A DNA stretch of 64,000 nt from Isoetes taiwanensis (Eukaryota > Streptophyta > Lycopodiopsida > Isoetales > Isoetaceae). The DNA lies in assembly GCA_021234155.1 (NCBI GenBank), contig JAJEKV010000013.1, positions 12,488,669 through 12,552,668 on the forward strand. Reading direction: 5' to 3'. The position numbers were made by a program, and so were the translations under genes. Below are positions 53,573 to 64,000 of the stretch, one piece after another. How positions within the stretch are numbered: the stretch's first letter is position 1; every line of letters starts with the position of its first letter. The notes under the pieces were generated by a model, which saw only the letters and a program-made list of their open reading frames with translations, did no database searches and was not told the DNA's origin.

Positions 53573-55439
53573 AAGCTTTACATTTGTAGATGTTCTTTAA
53601 AATGGTTATGACATGCATTTGCATTTCACAATGCATTCTTTGTCAACAAAAGATAGATAGTTAAATATTACTTTTTACATCATACCATGTGGCAACATCC
53701 CATAGCGATATATGAAGGTCCTCTAAGTGTCCCAAGAGAGAGAACACAAATTTTTTGAATTGCTACCCCAAAGGAACTATCCACCAAACAAAAGAGAGGA
53801 GATCATATATAGATTGTAAAGCACATTTTCCATGCAAGAAAGCTCCACTTTTATTTTTACTTTTTTTTCCCGGACGTTAGACTCTATTTGGCAAGAAGCA
53901 CAAGTACAAATAAAGATGCAAAGACACAAATAAAATCCCAGCCAAAACCCACTGAGTAAAGTAGCATGCCTATGCATATGAGCACACACCCAAATACACC
54001 TCAAAGACAAGCACCTATTACGAGAGGCAAGTGAAGGACACTAATAAGCCTTAGCAATGCTACCTTCGGCATGTTGAAGAACAAGGTCACCACCCACATC
54101 TAGACATTTGAAGACAACTAGTCTTCTTCATTTTCAAATAGTCTAAAACAACAAGCCTGATGCTAGATGGATATCTTGGCTTTGTAATTTAGCCTAGGTA
54201 CTAGAGTAAATTGCCAAAAGCACTTGTTGACTTGTTAGTAAGACATAAAAAGAGAGAACAACCAATCACAACATGTCTAACATGGCTACACGGAAATAAG
54301 CGACGCTCAATATTTTCAGCCCTCAACTTGCATGATCTAACACTCTAGGGTCAATTTTGTAGACAAGCATATTAACCTGGAGACACCTTTAAAGAATCTG
54401 CGACCAAAAGTACTGCCACTTTATGATGAAGTATTATCCCATGCCCAAGTCCACATCTTCTTCCATTGAGGAGGAAGGAGTTGATGGTGCCACTTAATAG
54501 AAGAGAAAAAAAATATCAACGTCAACGAGTAGCTTATGCATAGAGTTCACAAGCCTGCATTCCTTAATCTCCTGGACGACAAACCCACCACACTAAGATA
54601 TCTTCTCATTGTGGCAGAATAGGTAGAGAATCGACAACTTTGCCAAGAACTCATCCCATCGCTCCCCAATGAAAAATTCAGCCGAAAATGCTCTTATGTT
54701 AACAAATTGTTCAAGTCATACCGAGCTGCAATTGTGAAATGGTTCCACGTGGATTTATTCAAGTTGAGTTCTTGAAGTGCATCTAAGAATGTTAACCCCT
54801 CAAGATGGAGCAAAAATCTACTCTTTACGAAAGCGGGGAATAGTGGTTTGATACCGATCTTAAACACTTTCCTTCTCACCAGATTGGTTGCTAGTTTTGT
54901 TATTGCAAGGATTGTTTTGTTATGAAGATTATTATAGTTACTATGATCGAAATTGGGGCTGACTTGATAGAAGTACATTATCAATCCTACCCCTCATTGG
55001 AATATTTTTGCTCGTAGAAGTAGGTTATTGGGAGGAAAATCTATTCATGAACCATGCATGCTAAGAGTTTTAGACATTGTCTTGCACCAAATGCACTTCA
55101 ATAAGTGTTTTAAGAAAAAATAAAAAAATTGAAGGATCAATTTAATTAATAATAAGGAGTAAAGTACAAGAAGAGCGATATAGGGGAACACCGGCCCGAG
55201 TGACCGCGTTTTAAGAAATTTTCAAATGCATCCATAATAATAATAATTGGTCCTTATTTATTAGTCTTCGACAAATGCAATATAGATGAAGTGAATAAGA
55301 GGGTTGTTGAACATAACCTATCTTCTAATTGTTGCATCTCCATCTTTGAAAATAACGTGTCTCAAAAATCCGTATCACTTATTGCTCTCTTAGTACTATT
55401 GCTTGGAATTAAACTTCGCAGTCCTCTAGTGCCTTGTTT
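53573..55439. other. Old dispersed repeat, no intact gene
   Basis: 53845-53985 resembles 1050-1180, suggesting copies of one old family. On the minus strand 54510-54350 reads 'KWHHQLLPPQWKKMWTW' and 'GRRFFKGVSR', weakly like a LINE C-terminal region. The 96-codon frame at 54984-54694 is not recognised. Confidence 0.35.
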
Positions 55440-55815
55440 TCTGATGATTTTGAAACATGAAATACGAGTTCGCCTATGGTTTTGGAATATGGAATATAAG
55501 GACTAGAGGTGCACCTGGGCTACCTCACTCATCGTATTTGTCAATCCTACGGCTCAGACCGTATGTTGGGGCCTCTGGGCGTCTCTCACTATGATTATGG
55601 TCATTTATGATTGGGGTGCCTATGATTTTGAAACATTAAATACGAGTTCACCTATAGTTCTGGAATATGGAATACATGGACTCGAACCTCTATATGCTTC
55701 ATCTAAGGTTTTAGAATATGAAATACGAGTTCACCTTTTTGGAATACAGGGACTCGAATCTCTATATGCTTCGCTTAAGGTTTTCGAATATGAAATATGG
55801 GTGCTCGTACCTCTA
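55440..55815. repeat. Degenerate tandem repeat of about 80 bp
   Basis: Units containing 'GGAATAC..GGACTCGAA(C/T)CT', 'CTATATGCTTC' and 'AAATACGAGTTCACCT' recur near 55445, 55625, 55670, 55710 and 55760. Confidence 0.7.
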
Positions 55816-56612
55816 CCAAAATAACTCAATGTTCTAATAAGAATGCTTTGACCAATATAACCAGTGGGCTAACGCGATTATTTTATATCTTAAATCTATA
55901 TTTTCTTTTATAATAACCTATTCAATTATTTTAGGGATATGGCTTCATTTCTATACCCATATCAAATCCTCATGGAACCCCATGTTATTGTGCTACATAT
56001 TCTAGCATCTTGACAGTGCCCTTATCTAGGGTTTTTCTCCCTCTAGATTTTTAGCGCTTCAAAGACAATTCTCACATATCTCAATAGCTTGCAGCTAGAT
56101 CTTTCCATAGCAACAAGAATCTTGCAAGTAGAGCATCCGGCAAAAAGATCTTTTAATTTCTTCAAGGTGGCTATAGGTCCATTTTTTGTATCAGATTTCA
56201 ATTTTAAATTTGATTATACCCTTACGAGCTACCCTATTAAACTTACCTTAGTTCAATTAATGCAATTTGTTTATGAATTCTAGAAGCAGTATTGGGGTGG
56301 TATTGCTTCTTTACTTGAATCAAATCCTCATTTGTATCTAGCTTGAGTGTATTCCATTATAGCAAGGAGAAATAGCAATAAAGAATAATCAACTAAGGAG
56401 GTCGTCTACAAAGTTTGCAATGCAAGTGGATGGTCCACCCTTCGTGGTGCTATATCAATATGTAGCATAATAACAGGGGGTTTTCTTTGTGTTTTTGTAC
56501 GCTTTTCACTAAGGTTTTCCTATGATTTCGTGATGTATTCAAATGGATGTACTAATGCGTACATCTAGAGTGCACCATTTCTGAGCCATTGATTTTAGCC
56601 CTTTTTTTTTCC
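55816..56612. other. Spacer, no gene
   Basis: AT-rich. No coding, RNA or repeat feature could be supported. Confidence 0.5.
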
Positions 56613-56792
56613 AATGGTCAACAACCAATGGCTCACAACAAAAGCCCTTTTTTTTGTGCGTGTGGTGCATAATGGTCAACAACCAATGGCTCAAAACAAA
56701 AGTCCTCTTTTTTGTGTGTGTGGTGCATAATGGTCAACAACCAATGGCTCACAACAAAAGTCCTCTTTTTGTGTGTGTGGTGCATAATGGGC
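56613..56792. repeat. 58-bp tandem repeat, three copies
   Basis: AATGGTCAACAACCAATGGC starts at 56613, 56671 and 56729, and the first bases of a fourth copy at 56786. Periods are 58, 58 and 57. Each unit ends in a T-rich run and GTGTGTGGTGCAT. Confidence 0.9.
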
Positions 56793-57403
56793 ACATGAAG
56801 GGCGCATGTAGTGCAGTTTCCCCGCCGGCAACACATTTCTTATCATAACTTTTGATCCAGAGCTCTGTTTGAGATGATTTTTATTGCGTTGGAAAGCTCT
56901 CTCCGAGATCTTTTTAATAGTGTATGATATGGATATGTTTGGTTAAGTTATCTATGCTAAAACAGCAATTTTCCGGCCGGGTTTGGTAGGCTTTTACATC
57001 CTACCAAATGATTATCTGAGTTGCGCTTATTGGATATTGTTTTATGGCTCATTCGAATGAAGCCTGCAAAAATTACCATGCATTTTTAGATTTTGAGGCT
57101 TCTAGATCCTTGTGCTAACAAGCGAAAAAGTTCCACTTTGGTTTCTCACCACAAGAATCCATGGAGGCCAAAGGTTCTTGTTAACTTCCGGTTGCAAAAT
57201 GTTTGTGTATGGGTGTTGCAAACTTTATGACTTTCAGAATAATGGGATCAATCTGCTCTATCTTTATGGTAACTTTTACTTATGTTCTATTTGTTTTATT
57301 GTGATGAAATTCAAAAGCTACAGGTGATGAAAGCCTCAAATGAATTCTAGTTTTTTTCTGGTTTGAATTCTAAAATGTTTGTCTCACCGGGGGGGAGGGG
57401 GGC

Positions 57404-58041
57404 TGTGACGTCCTTAAGGCCCCGAAGGGGCCAAAAAAAATTTTTTGCAACACAAACCATTAACATCCAACATATAAAAATTAAACCCCCCACATAACAA
57501 CCAACACATAACAACCATTGACATTAACAACCAACACATAACTACCATTGACATTAATTAACACAACCATTGGGTCCAACACATTTAAATTAAAATCCCC
57601 CTTAAACCCCCTTTGGTTTGGGTGCATATTCACACGGGGGGTGACGTAGGGCAGCGAGAGCCCTCATAATTGTATTTTGCACGTATGAAATCAACACCAT
57701 ATAGTATTCTGCTTGAAATCTTATAGTATTTTGCGAATCTTGTTATACAGTATAGCAAATTTTGTACTTGCATACCCCACAAACGAGGAACTTTACGTAC
57801 GGTGTAGATTAAGGAATAAGGGGTGAATATGCCTATCCAACAGCTAACATTTAGACATGCTTCTGCAGTATATGATGTTCCAGAGGAGGACTGGGCCAAT
57901 GACATCTCCGTGTCCTTTGCTCGGGCGCATGGCCATCCCAAGTGGTCCGTGCTAGACGGAGGGCCTTTCTTAGTGATAGAGTCAGTGATAGAGTCATCGA
58001 GAAGGGGGAATGAGAGAATTGTATTGGTTCAGGGAGCATCA
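57404..58041 (+). repeat. Possible LTR with a degenerate primer binding site
   Basis: Starts TGTGACGTCC and ends GGGAGCATCA. TGGTATTAGAGCC at 58045-58057 is one base off the initiator-Met type site. No second LTR and no Gag-Pol are seen in the window, so this is a weak call. Internal 'CAACCAACACATAAC(A/T)ACCATTGACATTAA' repeats occur at 57499-57560. Confidence 0.3.
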
Positions 58042-58643
58042 TAATGGTATTAGAGCCACGATGGATTATGTGGCAGATTAATTGCTTTTGTTTTTCAACT
58101 AGCAGAAGTGCTTTATAATATTAATGTATGTGTTGATCTATGAGGGTTACTATTTTGGGAGAAATTTGCACCAAAATCTTATGTTATGTGCATGCCTATC
58201 TTCAGGGTAGTACACACCTTTTTTGGTTTTTGGGTAAATTTGAGCTGGAGTAATTTTTGGTGTAGACCTATTTTGGATGGTAGATGTCATAGATACAAGC
58301 CAAATTTGTGGGCATTCTTGCAGGGATGCTTTTGTATGTCTTGTGGATTTGTATTCTGGGGCAATAGCTGACTACATCCGTCAGATTCAGTTATGGTAAG
58401 GACAAGGTTGCTTGTGCTTCAATTTTTCTGCTTTCGAGCTGGTCGAAATTGCTTTGGCTTCATTATGTTGCTTGGGAACTGACAGAAATTGCCTTTGGCT
58501 GGAGTGTGTTCCATCTCCATATCCCGCGGCTGAACAAGGTTGTACGAGTATGACAGATAAGTCGTATTTAATTGAAGTGGGACAAATCTCGAATTTTGGG
58601 ACTCGGACTGAAAATGGGACTCATACTAAAGAGAATTCAGACT

Positions 58644-58965
58644 GAATTGGAGGGAGAGGGGGCACATCTTGATAAGGAGAAGGGTAGGAGGAGAAGGAGG
58701 GAGGAGCCACAAGTTGAAGAGGGGAAGGGGCTAGGTTGGAAGAAGGGGGGGGTAGGGGCGGGGGGGGGGAGAGGAGAAAAAAAAGCAAAGGAGGACGGGG
58801 AGGGGATACGTTGGAAGAAGGGGGTGGGGGGAGGGAAGGGGCAGGGAGAGGGAGAGCAAAGAGGGAAGGGATAAGTTGGAAGAAGGGATGGGGGAGGGAG
58901 AGTAGAGAAGAGCAAAAGGGCGGAGAGGCAGGGGCAAAGGGGGGCAAGGGTCTCCCCCCTCCCTC
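58644..58965. repeat. Polypurine (G/A) tract of about 320 bp
   Basis: Almost only G and A on the plus strand, with several G runs of 7-9 (near 58747, 58760, 58828). It is the counterpart of the polypyrimidine tract 21245-21560 in copy 1. Potential for triplex or quadruplex DNA. Confidence 0.85.
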
Positions 58966-59372
58966 CAAAATAATAATAAATATATAAGTATTAATAAATA
59001 AATAGCTATATAATGCATTAATAAATATAAGTATAAACAATTTAAATTATTATTGTTATATTGAATATAATTATATTAAATATAATAATAACATGGATGG
59101 GTTTTTACTCGCCTCACGAGGCGAGAATGGGCTTAGTTCAGAAAGCCCATTAAGAGAGGGGCCCCATTCGTGGGTCCATACCAAAACAGAATAAGAAAAT
59201 AACTCACCAGACAGAGATACCAAAGCAATTAACTCACAGAAATTTTCTCAGCTGTGGCGAATCAAAGCGGCGGATCAAAGTGGCGAATCAAAGTGGCGGA
59301 TCACCTCATACATAATCAAAGCATGTTTTCTCAGCTGTGGTGGATCCATAATCACAGTACAGTATCCTGCAT

Positions 59373-60537
59373 CTATGCCAAAGTCCTTAGTCTCAAATCC
59401 GGTGAACAATATTCTCCGATAGCGAACTGCCTGTGCCTTCTCTTAACAAATGTATGAGGATATTGCCAGGATTCAACATGGGATTCGAAAACCTTTGAAA
59501 AAGATAAGGCAGCCTCTCTTACCCGAGGAATCGTGGTGTTAAAAAGCGTAGGAGTGGCAGATGAATCGAAATAAGAGTTTCCAGGATTGTGCGTGGCGTT
59601 TGCAGCTTCAATCTCCTTCATTCTGTTCCTTCAATCTTCATTTTGTTGCACGTCACTTATGGCGGTATGGCGGACGATGGCGGCGGAAGTCTCTGCTTCA
59701 GGATCTTGTTCAAGAAGCTATGGCTAATTCCCTATTCACGCAAGAAGCTATCCATCCCATCTCGTGGCGTCATTTGTGGCCCCGAATATGTTGTCTCACG
59801 GCTCGAAATCTTTTATTAGAACCAACTACACGGCGGATCAGATCAATCTCTTATTAAAACCAAATTGCGGCTCTGCTTTCTTCAATAATCTTCTATTATT
59901 GCTTTCTTGTGCATCTTGATCCTTGCCACTGATCCAGGCATTAGGCGACAGCACTCCATATCCGGTGCAAGCTGGGATTTGGCCCTTTCTTAAGGATTTT
60001 CTTTATCTTTTTAGGATTCGGCCTGCTTTTTTTTTTTTTTCTGTCTTTGTCCTGCCCTATAAATCGGCCTGTCGTCCGAATCCTCAAGTTCCAGAAACAG
60101 GATGATAATCGGCCTTGGCAATTTCGCTGGGCAGCAACACATTCTGCCCTTTCTTTTCTTTAGGGCTAATTTATTTCTTTTCTTTAGGACCTTCTCAAGC
60201 AACTCGCAGGCTTCAGCCTCCAAGAAGCTTCGAATCGATAGTATTTGCTCATGGTGTCTCCAGTCTTGAAAAGAACGGAAATGAGGCGCCCATATATTTT
60301 GTTATTGGCTGATGGGTTTGGCGAATCCGGGCTTTGCACAGCATCAAAATAGCATGTGTTACTGCCGAAAATAGCTTCGAGAAGGAGTAAAGAGAGGATG
60401 TCATCGCCATAGCCATCGCCATAGCCGGAGCAGGGGATTAGAGCCATCGTGGGAAAGAGCAGGACCAAAAGGTATGTACCAAATTCAAATTTCGAAAATG
60501 AGGGGGAAAAAAAAGCGGGGTAGAGTAAAAAGAACAA
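59373..60537 (-). pseudogene. Probable captured gene fragments in TIR copy 2, unrecognised
   Basis: The minus-strand frame 60537-60184 gives 'MALIPCSGYGDGYGDDILSL', then 'LLLEAIFGSNTCYFDAVQSP' and 'NNKIYGRLISVLFKTGDTMS'. It begins at a position comparable to the start of the captured region in copy 1 (19190-, also 'GYGD'-like). 59621-59373 gives 'PGNSYFDSSATPTLFNTTIP' and 'REAALSFSKVFESHVESW'. Composition and T-rich gaps suggest exons and introns of host DNA. No family is recognised and no splice sites are assigned. Confidence 0.3.
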
Positions 60538-61139
60538 TAAATATGTACCAAATTCAAATTTCGAAAATGAGGGGGAAAAAAAGCGGGGTAGAGTAAAAAT
60601 AACAATAAAGATTTAAAAAAGAAATAGAGGATTTATTTGTTTGAAGCTTTACATTTTCCGCAAGTTCTAGTCATATTTGGCAAGTTTAATTTGGCAAGTT
60701 TTATGCATTCTTTCAAGCATTCTTTGTATGCTCGTTTAGAGTTTGTGATAGTCTATTTTTCATAGAAAATATATAGGGAGTGTATTTTTCATAGAAAATA
60801 CATAGGATATTGTGTTTATTGAAAAATACATAGTATATAGGATATTGTGCTTTGTATGGACCGTGTGCTAGTATGCTAATGCGTGTATTATGAAATTGTG
60901 GTAGTATAAAGTACTAATGTGTCTGCTTTTTAGGTGTGCTAGTATAAAAATGCTAATGTGTGCTAATACTAATGTGTGCTAGTATAAAAACCATTGTTAA
61001 ATACTAATGTGTGCTAAATACTAATGTGCTGTGAGAAAAACAATAAACTATGGTGTGATAGAATAATAAACTATGGTGGAAAATTAGATGGATAGATAGA
61101 TAAAATGATGCTCCGCAAAAATAATCTCTGGCCCTTGAA

Positions 61140-61640
61140 ATTGCCTTTTTTTACTCTGAGCTGCCTTTCTCAACTCGCGAGTCGAGAAAGGCCCTCAAAC
61201 CTGCGTGCTTTGAGCTGCCTTTCTCGACTCGCGAGTCGAGAAAGGCCTTCTGACCCCTAAAACCTGCGTTTTTCACTTTGAGCTGCCTTTCTCGACTTCG
61301 CGAATTCGAAAGGCCTTTCCCGACCTAAAACTGCGTTTTCACTTTGGTGCCTTTCTCAACTTCGCGAAGTCGAGAAAGGCCTTCGACCTAAAACCTGCGT
61401 TTTCTGCAGCCGGGAAGGCCTTTCTCGACTTCATGAAGTCAAAAGGCCTTTGACCCTAAAACTGCGTTTTTTAAACTTTGGTACGCCTTTCTCGACTTCG
61501 CGAGTCGAAAAGGCCTTCAACCCCTAAAACCTGCGCTTTTAGCTTTGAGTCGCCTTTCGACTCGCGAGTCGAAAAGGCCTACTCGACACCTAAAACTTGC
61601 GCTTTTAAGCTTTGGTACGCCTTTCTCGACTCGGGCTCTC
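61140..61640. repeat. Regular array of about eight TCTCGACTCGCGAGTCGAGA palindromes
   Basis: Palindromes start near 61162, 61213, 61283, 61343, 61415, 61484, 61550 and 61617, with a period of about 50-72 bp. Each is a GCCTTTCTCGACT..AGTCGAGAAAGGCC hairpin, separated by 'CCTAAAACCTGCGTTTT' and 'ACTTTGAGCTG'. The first two are nearly perfect; later ones have changes in one arm. The same motif is in copy 1 at 18096-18530. Confidence 0.9.
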
Positions 61641-63008
61641 GGACCTATATTTTTCAAAAATGGCCCTAAGAACGTGTTTTATTTTTATTTTTTTTGCCTG
61701 TAGCATCACTTGACTAACTTGATTTTGTCGTTTGCAGTCCTTATCTCGACCAGATAGTACATGCTTGGGAGCAATGAAAAGACCAGTTCATTGAAGAAAG
61801 ATGCCGAGAAGAGGGTGGTGACATCAGTTGGACACAGGGTAGCCCTTAAGGACGAAAGTTCGCCAAAAGGCTATTTTTTAAGGGTATCGAGAAATTTTGA
61901 CGCTATGGTTTAGTAGGACCCGTTATAGATGACAAAAATATAATTAGCCAACTTTTCTACGAACAAATCTCAGTCCACTTGAAAATTCGCCACATCCACT
62001 AAGCATCATAACTATGGATTCGCCTTATCCTCTACCCTCCTTCTCGAAGATTTCTTAAGGAATCGCTCAATATTCTAGGCTTTCTTCATAACCTAATCTA
62101 TTCTCCATATCCATCCAGGTATATATGATAATATTAAGAGTTATTTTTGTAGCTATTGTGTTTCAAATACTTTTAAGGATGCAGTGGAAAGCATTTTTTT
62201 ACTGACCTCCCTTTAAATAGATTTGTTTTAATTACAAGGATAAGCCACGTTCGCATCTGCAAAGGTTAAGTTGTGGTATTGCATCATGCAACTATAGTTA
62301 TAATGTGTTTGTGTCCTTGATTAAATATGGATGCCGGTGAATAAAATTTCACCACAAAAATTCCACTTGAAAAATAAAGACACTTAAATCTTTGCAAAGT
62401 ATTATTGGCCATGATTCGCCTAGATTTCTATAAAAAACAATCATGTCTAGAAAACATTCGCCAACATAACTAATCTTGCAACTCTATTATTCGCCCGACC
62501 TTCTAAATTATGCTTAGACAAATTTGGCCTTAAGGGCAACCCTGGTTGGACATACAAGCACGTGGCCTATGAAGGAACTCCTCATATAAATTTCTATCGT
62601 CTGTAAGTTGCTCCGTGACTTGGACAGAGCTCCACGCGCCGTTTGCACTAGGTGGTTCATGTGTGAAGAGGGTGTAATCATTGTGATAATATGACCACTA
62701 TGGTCGCTTCACCCACTGTAATATATATTGTAATGAGCCCATTTATAAATATAAGGTATCTCAAAACTAGTATTTTTTGGTGATTAAGTAAACAATTTGC
62801 TTAATTTTTGTTGGAATTTGTGATCTCTTGTCTACCCACCTAAGAAAATAGAGCCAAAATGTCTTGGTAAAGGAATTCACAGTAACAGACAAAAATTCGA
62901 ATTAAGGACAGTTTTCGGGTCGGGGTGCTCCTTTTTCTGTAAAATAACAGAGTTCCGAAAAAAAGTGGGAATGGAATGAGTCCCACTTTAATTAAATACG
63001 ACTTAGAT

Positions 63009-63511
63009 GCATCTGCTTTTGTTCCCCCCCTCCCTAGACATTTGCACTTAGAGGTAGATTTAACCCATTGACACAAGTATTTTCTAGCCAAAATTTGCTT
63101 TGGGTTGGTCCCTGGGCTTTGGAGCTGGCCAAAATCCTCTCTTGGTTCATCCTAGAGTTTGAAAGCTAGCTGATTGCTCTTGTTGTGGATTTTTAGAGCT
63201 ATGCCAAAGCCTTTGTCGGGTATTCAAAGCATTTTGGTTTCTTGCTTGATTCTTTTGTATTTTTGTTTAGAAATGTCTGCAATGCAGATGGCATATGCAT
63301 CTAGTGAGTCAGAGAGTATTATTACTCCTGATTATCCTGATGGAGAAATGCCAGAGGCTTCGAAGATATCTAGGCCTCTGGTCCCTTCTCCTGGTTCTCT
63401 TGTCTATGATTCTTTATTGGCAGGAACACATCCTTTGAACTAGAAACAAATGCCAATGCATCCATCCCATGATATAAATATTAGGACAATTGAAGACGAT
63501 GAATTTTTTAA
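63009..63511. other. Right part of the interrupted repeat unit, no certain gene
   Basis: A (C)n run near 63027. A plus-strand frame 63174-63443 ('SSESESIITPDYPDGEMPEA') is open but unrecognised, and falls inside the repeat unit. Confidence 0.4.
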
Positions 63512-64000
63512 AATTGATGGATTGTGTAACAGATTAAGTGCTTTTGTTTCCCAACCAGTGCTTGGTAATCAATGTGTTGATCTATGAGGGTTATTATTTT
63601 GGGCCAAACCTGCACTAAAACCTTATGGTACTTACATGTACGTCACAGTAGTACCCTCTAATATTTTATTTTTAGGGCAAATTTGAGCTGGAACAATTTT
63701 TGGCATGCACCTATTTTGCAGGCATGACATGTGTATTTTGTTGATTATATCATGGAGCAAGAGGTGACTACATCAGCCAAATTTTGTTTAAGTAAGGCCA
63801 GAATTGTTTGTGCTTCAATGTTTCTGTACTGGAGCTGGGATAAATTATATTTGGCTTCATCATGTTGCTTAAGAACTTGCCGAAATTACCTTTGGCTTCA
63901 TCTTACTTTTTTTGAGCTGATCAAAATTTGCTCTGGATTGATCCCTAGGCTTTGGAGCTCGCCAAAATCCTCTTTTGGTTTATCCTTGGGTTTGGCAGCT

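Larger units (their letters stand above)
58559..63004. mobile_element. TIR transposon copy 2 (same family as 17551-21672)
   Basis: The terminal inverted repeat starts AAGTCGTATTTAATT(G/A)AAG, 25 bp with one mismatch. The flanking AGAT duplication is exact (58555-58558 and 63005-63008). It is 4446 bp long and in opposite orientation to copy 1. It shares with copy 1 the 'AAATCTCGAATTTTGGGACT' subterminal DNA, the purine tract, the AT block, the 'CTCGCCTCACGAGGCGAGAA' hairpin (59110-59130), the TCTCGACT palindrome array and the other subterminal end. The gene-like contents differ from copy 1, as expected if each copy captured different host DNA. No transposase is seen. Confidence 0.88.
58062..64000. 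repeat. Direct repeat unit of about 0.9-1.0 kb, interrupted by the TIR element
   Basis: 58062-58554 (for example TGTTGATCTATGAGGGTTA, 'GAGCTGGA.TAATTTTTGG', 'TTTGGCTTCATTATGTTGCT') is repeated at about 63512-63905. 63060-63145 ('GGCTTTGGAGCTGGCCAAAA') is repeated at 63915-64000. With the element 58559-63004 removed, this is one unit plus most of a second, running out of the window. No gene is recognised in it. Confidence 0.65.

Noticed and set aside
58572-59040. Gly/Lys/Glu-rich and Pro/Ser-rich frames
   Set aside because: Low-complexity reading of the purine tract conserved in the TIR family; not genes.
61140-61640. The regular palindrome array as a CRISPR array
   Set aside because: Intervening segments are themselves repeated (CCTAAAACCTGCGTTTT), not unique spacers, and the context is a plant TIR transposon.
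63174-63443. 89-codon frame ('SSESESIITPDYPDGEMPEA')
   Set aside because: Unrecognised, and located within a repeat unit with no support for splicing or a promoter.

Overview
The window is plant nuclear DNA that consists almost entirely of transposable elements, many inserted into one another. It looks like a large, repeat-rich land-plant genome. A fern or lycophyte is my best guess, because a tyrosine-recombinase (DIRS/Ngaro-type) retroelement, an uncommon non-LTR family and a Selaginella-type kinase-like fragment occur together, but the species cannot be fixed from the sequence. Only one convincing intact host gene is seen: a three-exon gene on the minus strand (48608-47683) for a 229-aa, probably plastid-targeted protein resembling CCG-binding protein 1 / MEE14.

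Layout. 2265-3475: LINE relic. 3909-17123: minus-strand tyrosine-recombinase retroelement (Gag-like, RT, RNase H, recombinase) with split direct repeats and an ATT crossover triplet, interrupted by an L1-type LINE (9852-14301, 15-bp target duplication). 17551-21672 and 58559-63004: two copies, in opposite orientation, of one TIR transposon family with 4-bp target duplications; both hold arrays of 'TCTCGACTTCG' palindromes and a purine/pyrimidine tract, and the first carries a captured, intron-containing kinase-like gene fragment. 22696-about 46500: a minus-strand LINE split by a Copia element (25389-43431, TSD AAACC). The 3' LTR of that Copia is in turn split by a 12.7-kb TIR transposon (30138-42838). 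46.9-48.8 kb: the host gene with a duplicated 3' flank. 49-58 kb: MITE-like and tRNA-like fragments and tandem repeats. 58.06-64 kb: a roughly 1-kb repeat unit interrupted by the second TIR element.

The most interesting object is the 12.7-kb transposon at 30138-42838. It has 33-bp inverted termini with one mismatch. On the plus strand is a broken gene of the family with a 'HEDVD' motif (DUF7869-type, a plausible DDE-like transposase). Divergently, on the minus strand, is an intron-containing reading frame with a ParB-like 'DGQHS' module, a beta-class amino-methyltransferase-like domain, and then an NLI/FCP1-type HAD phosphatase domain. At least 15 short CG-rich palindromes (core GCGCCnGGCGC, flanked by AAATC/GATTT) are scattered through its introns and intergenic DNA and cluster in one intronic inverted repeat. 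A ParB/methyltransferase-bearing giant plant transposon with its own palindrome sites is the best candidate here for an undescribed system. Its genes carry frameshifts and stops, so this copy is probably not functional as it stands.

Nearly every mobile-element reading frame is broken by indels or stops, whereas the host gene is open and splices cleanly. Family names rest on motif reading by eye; no database search was possible.
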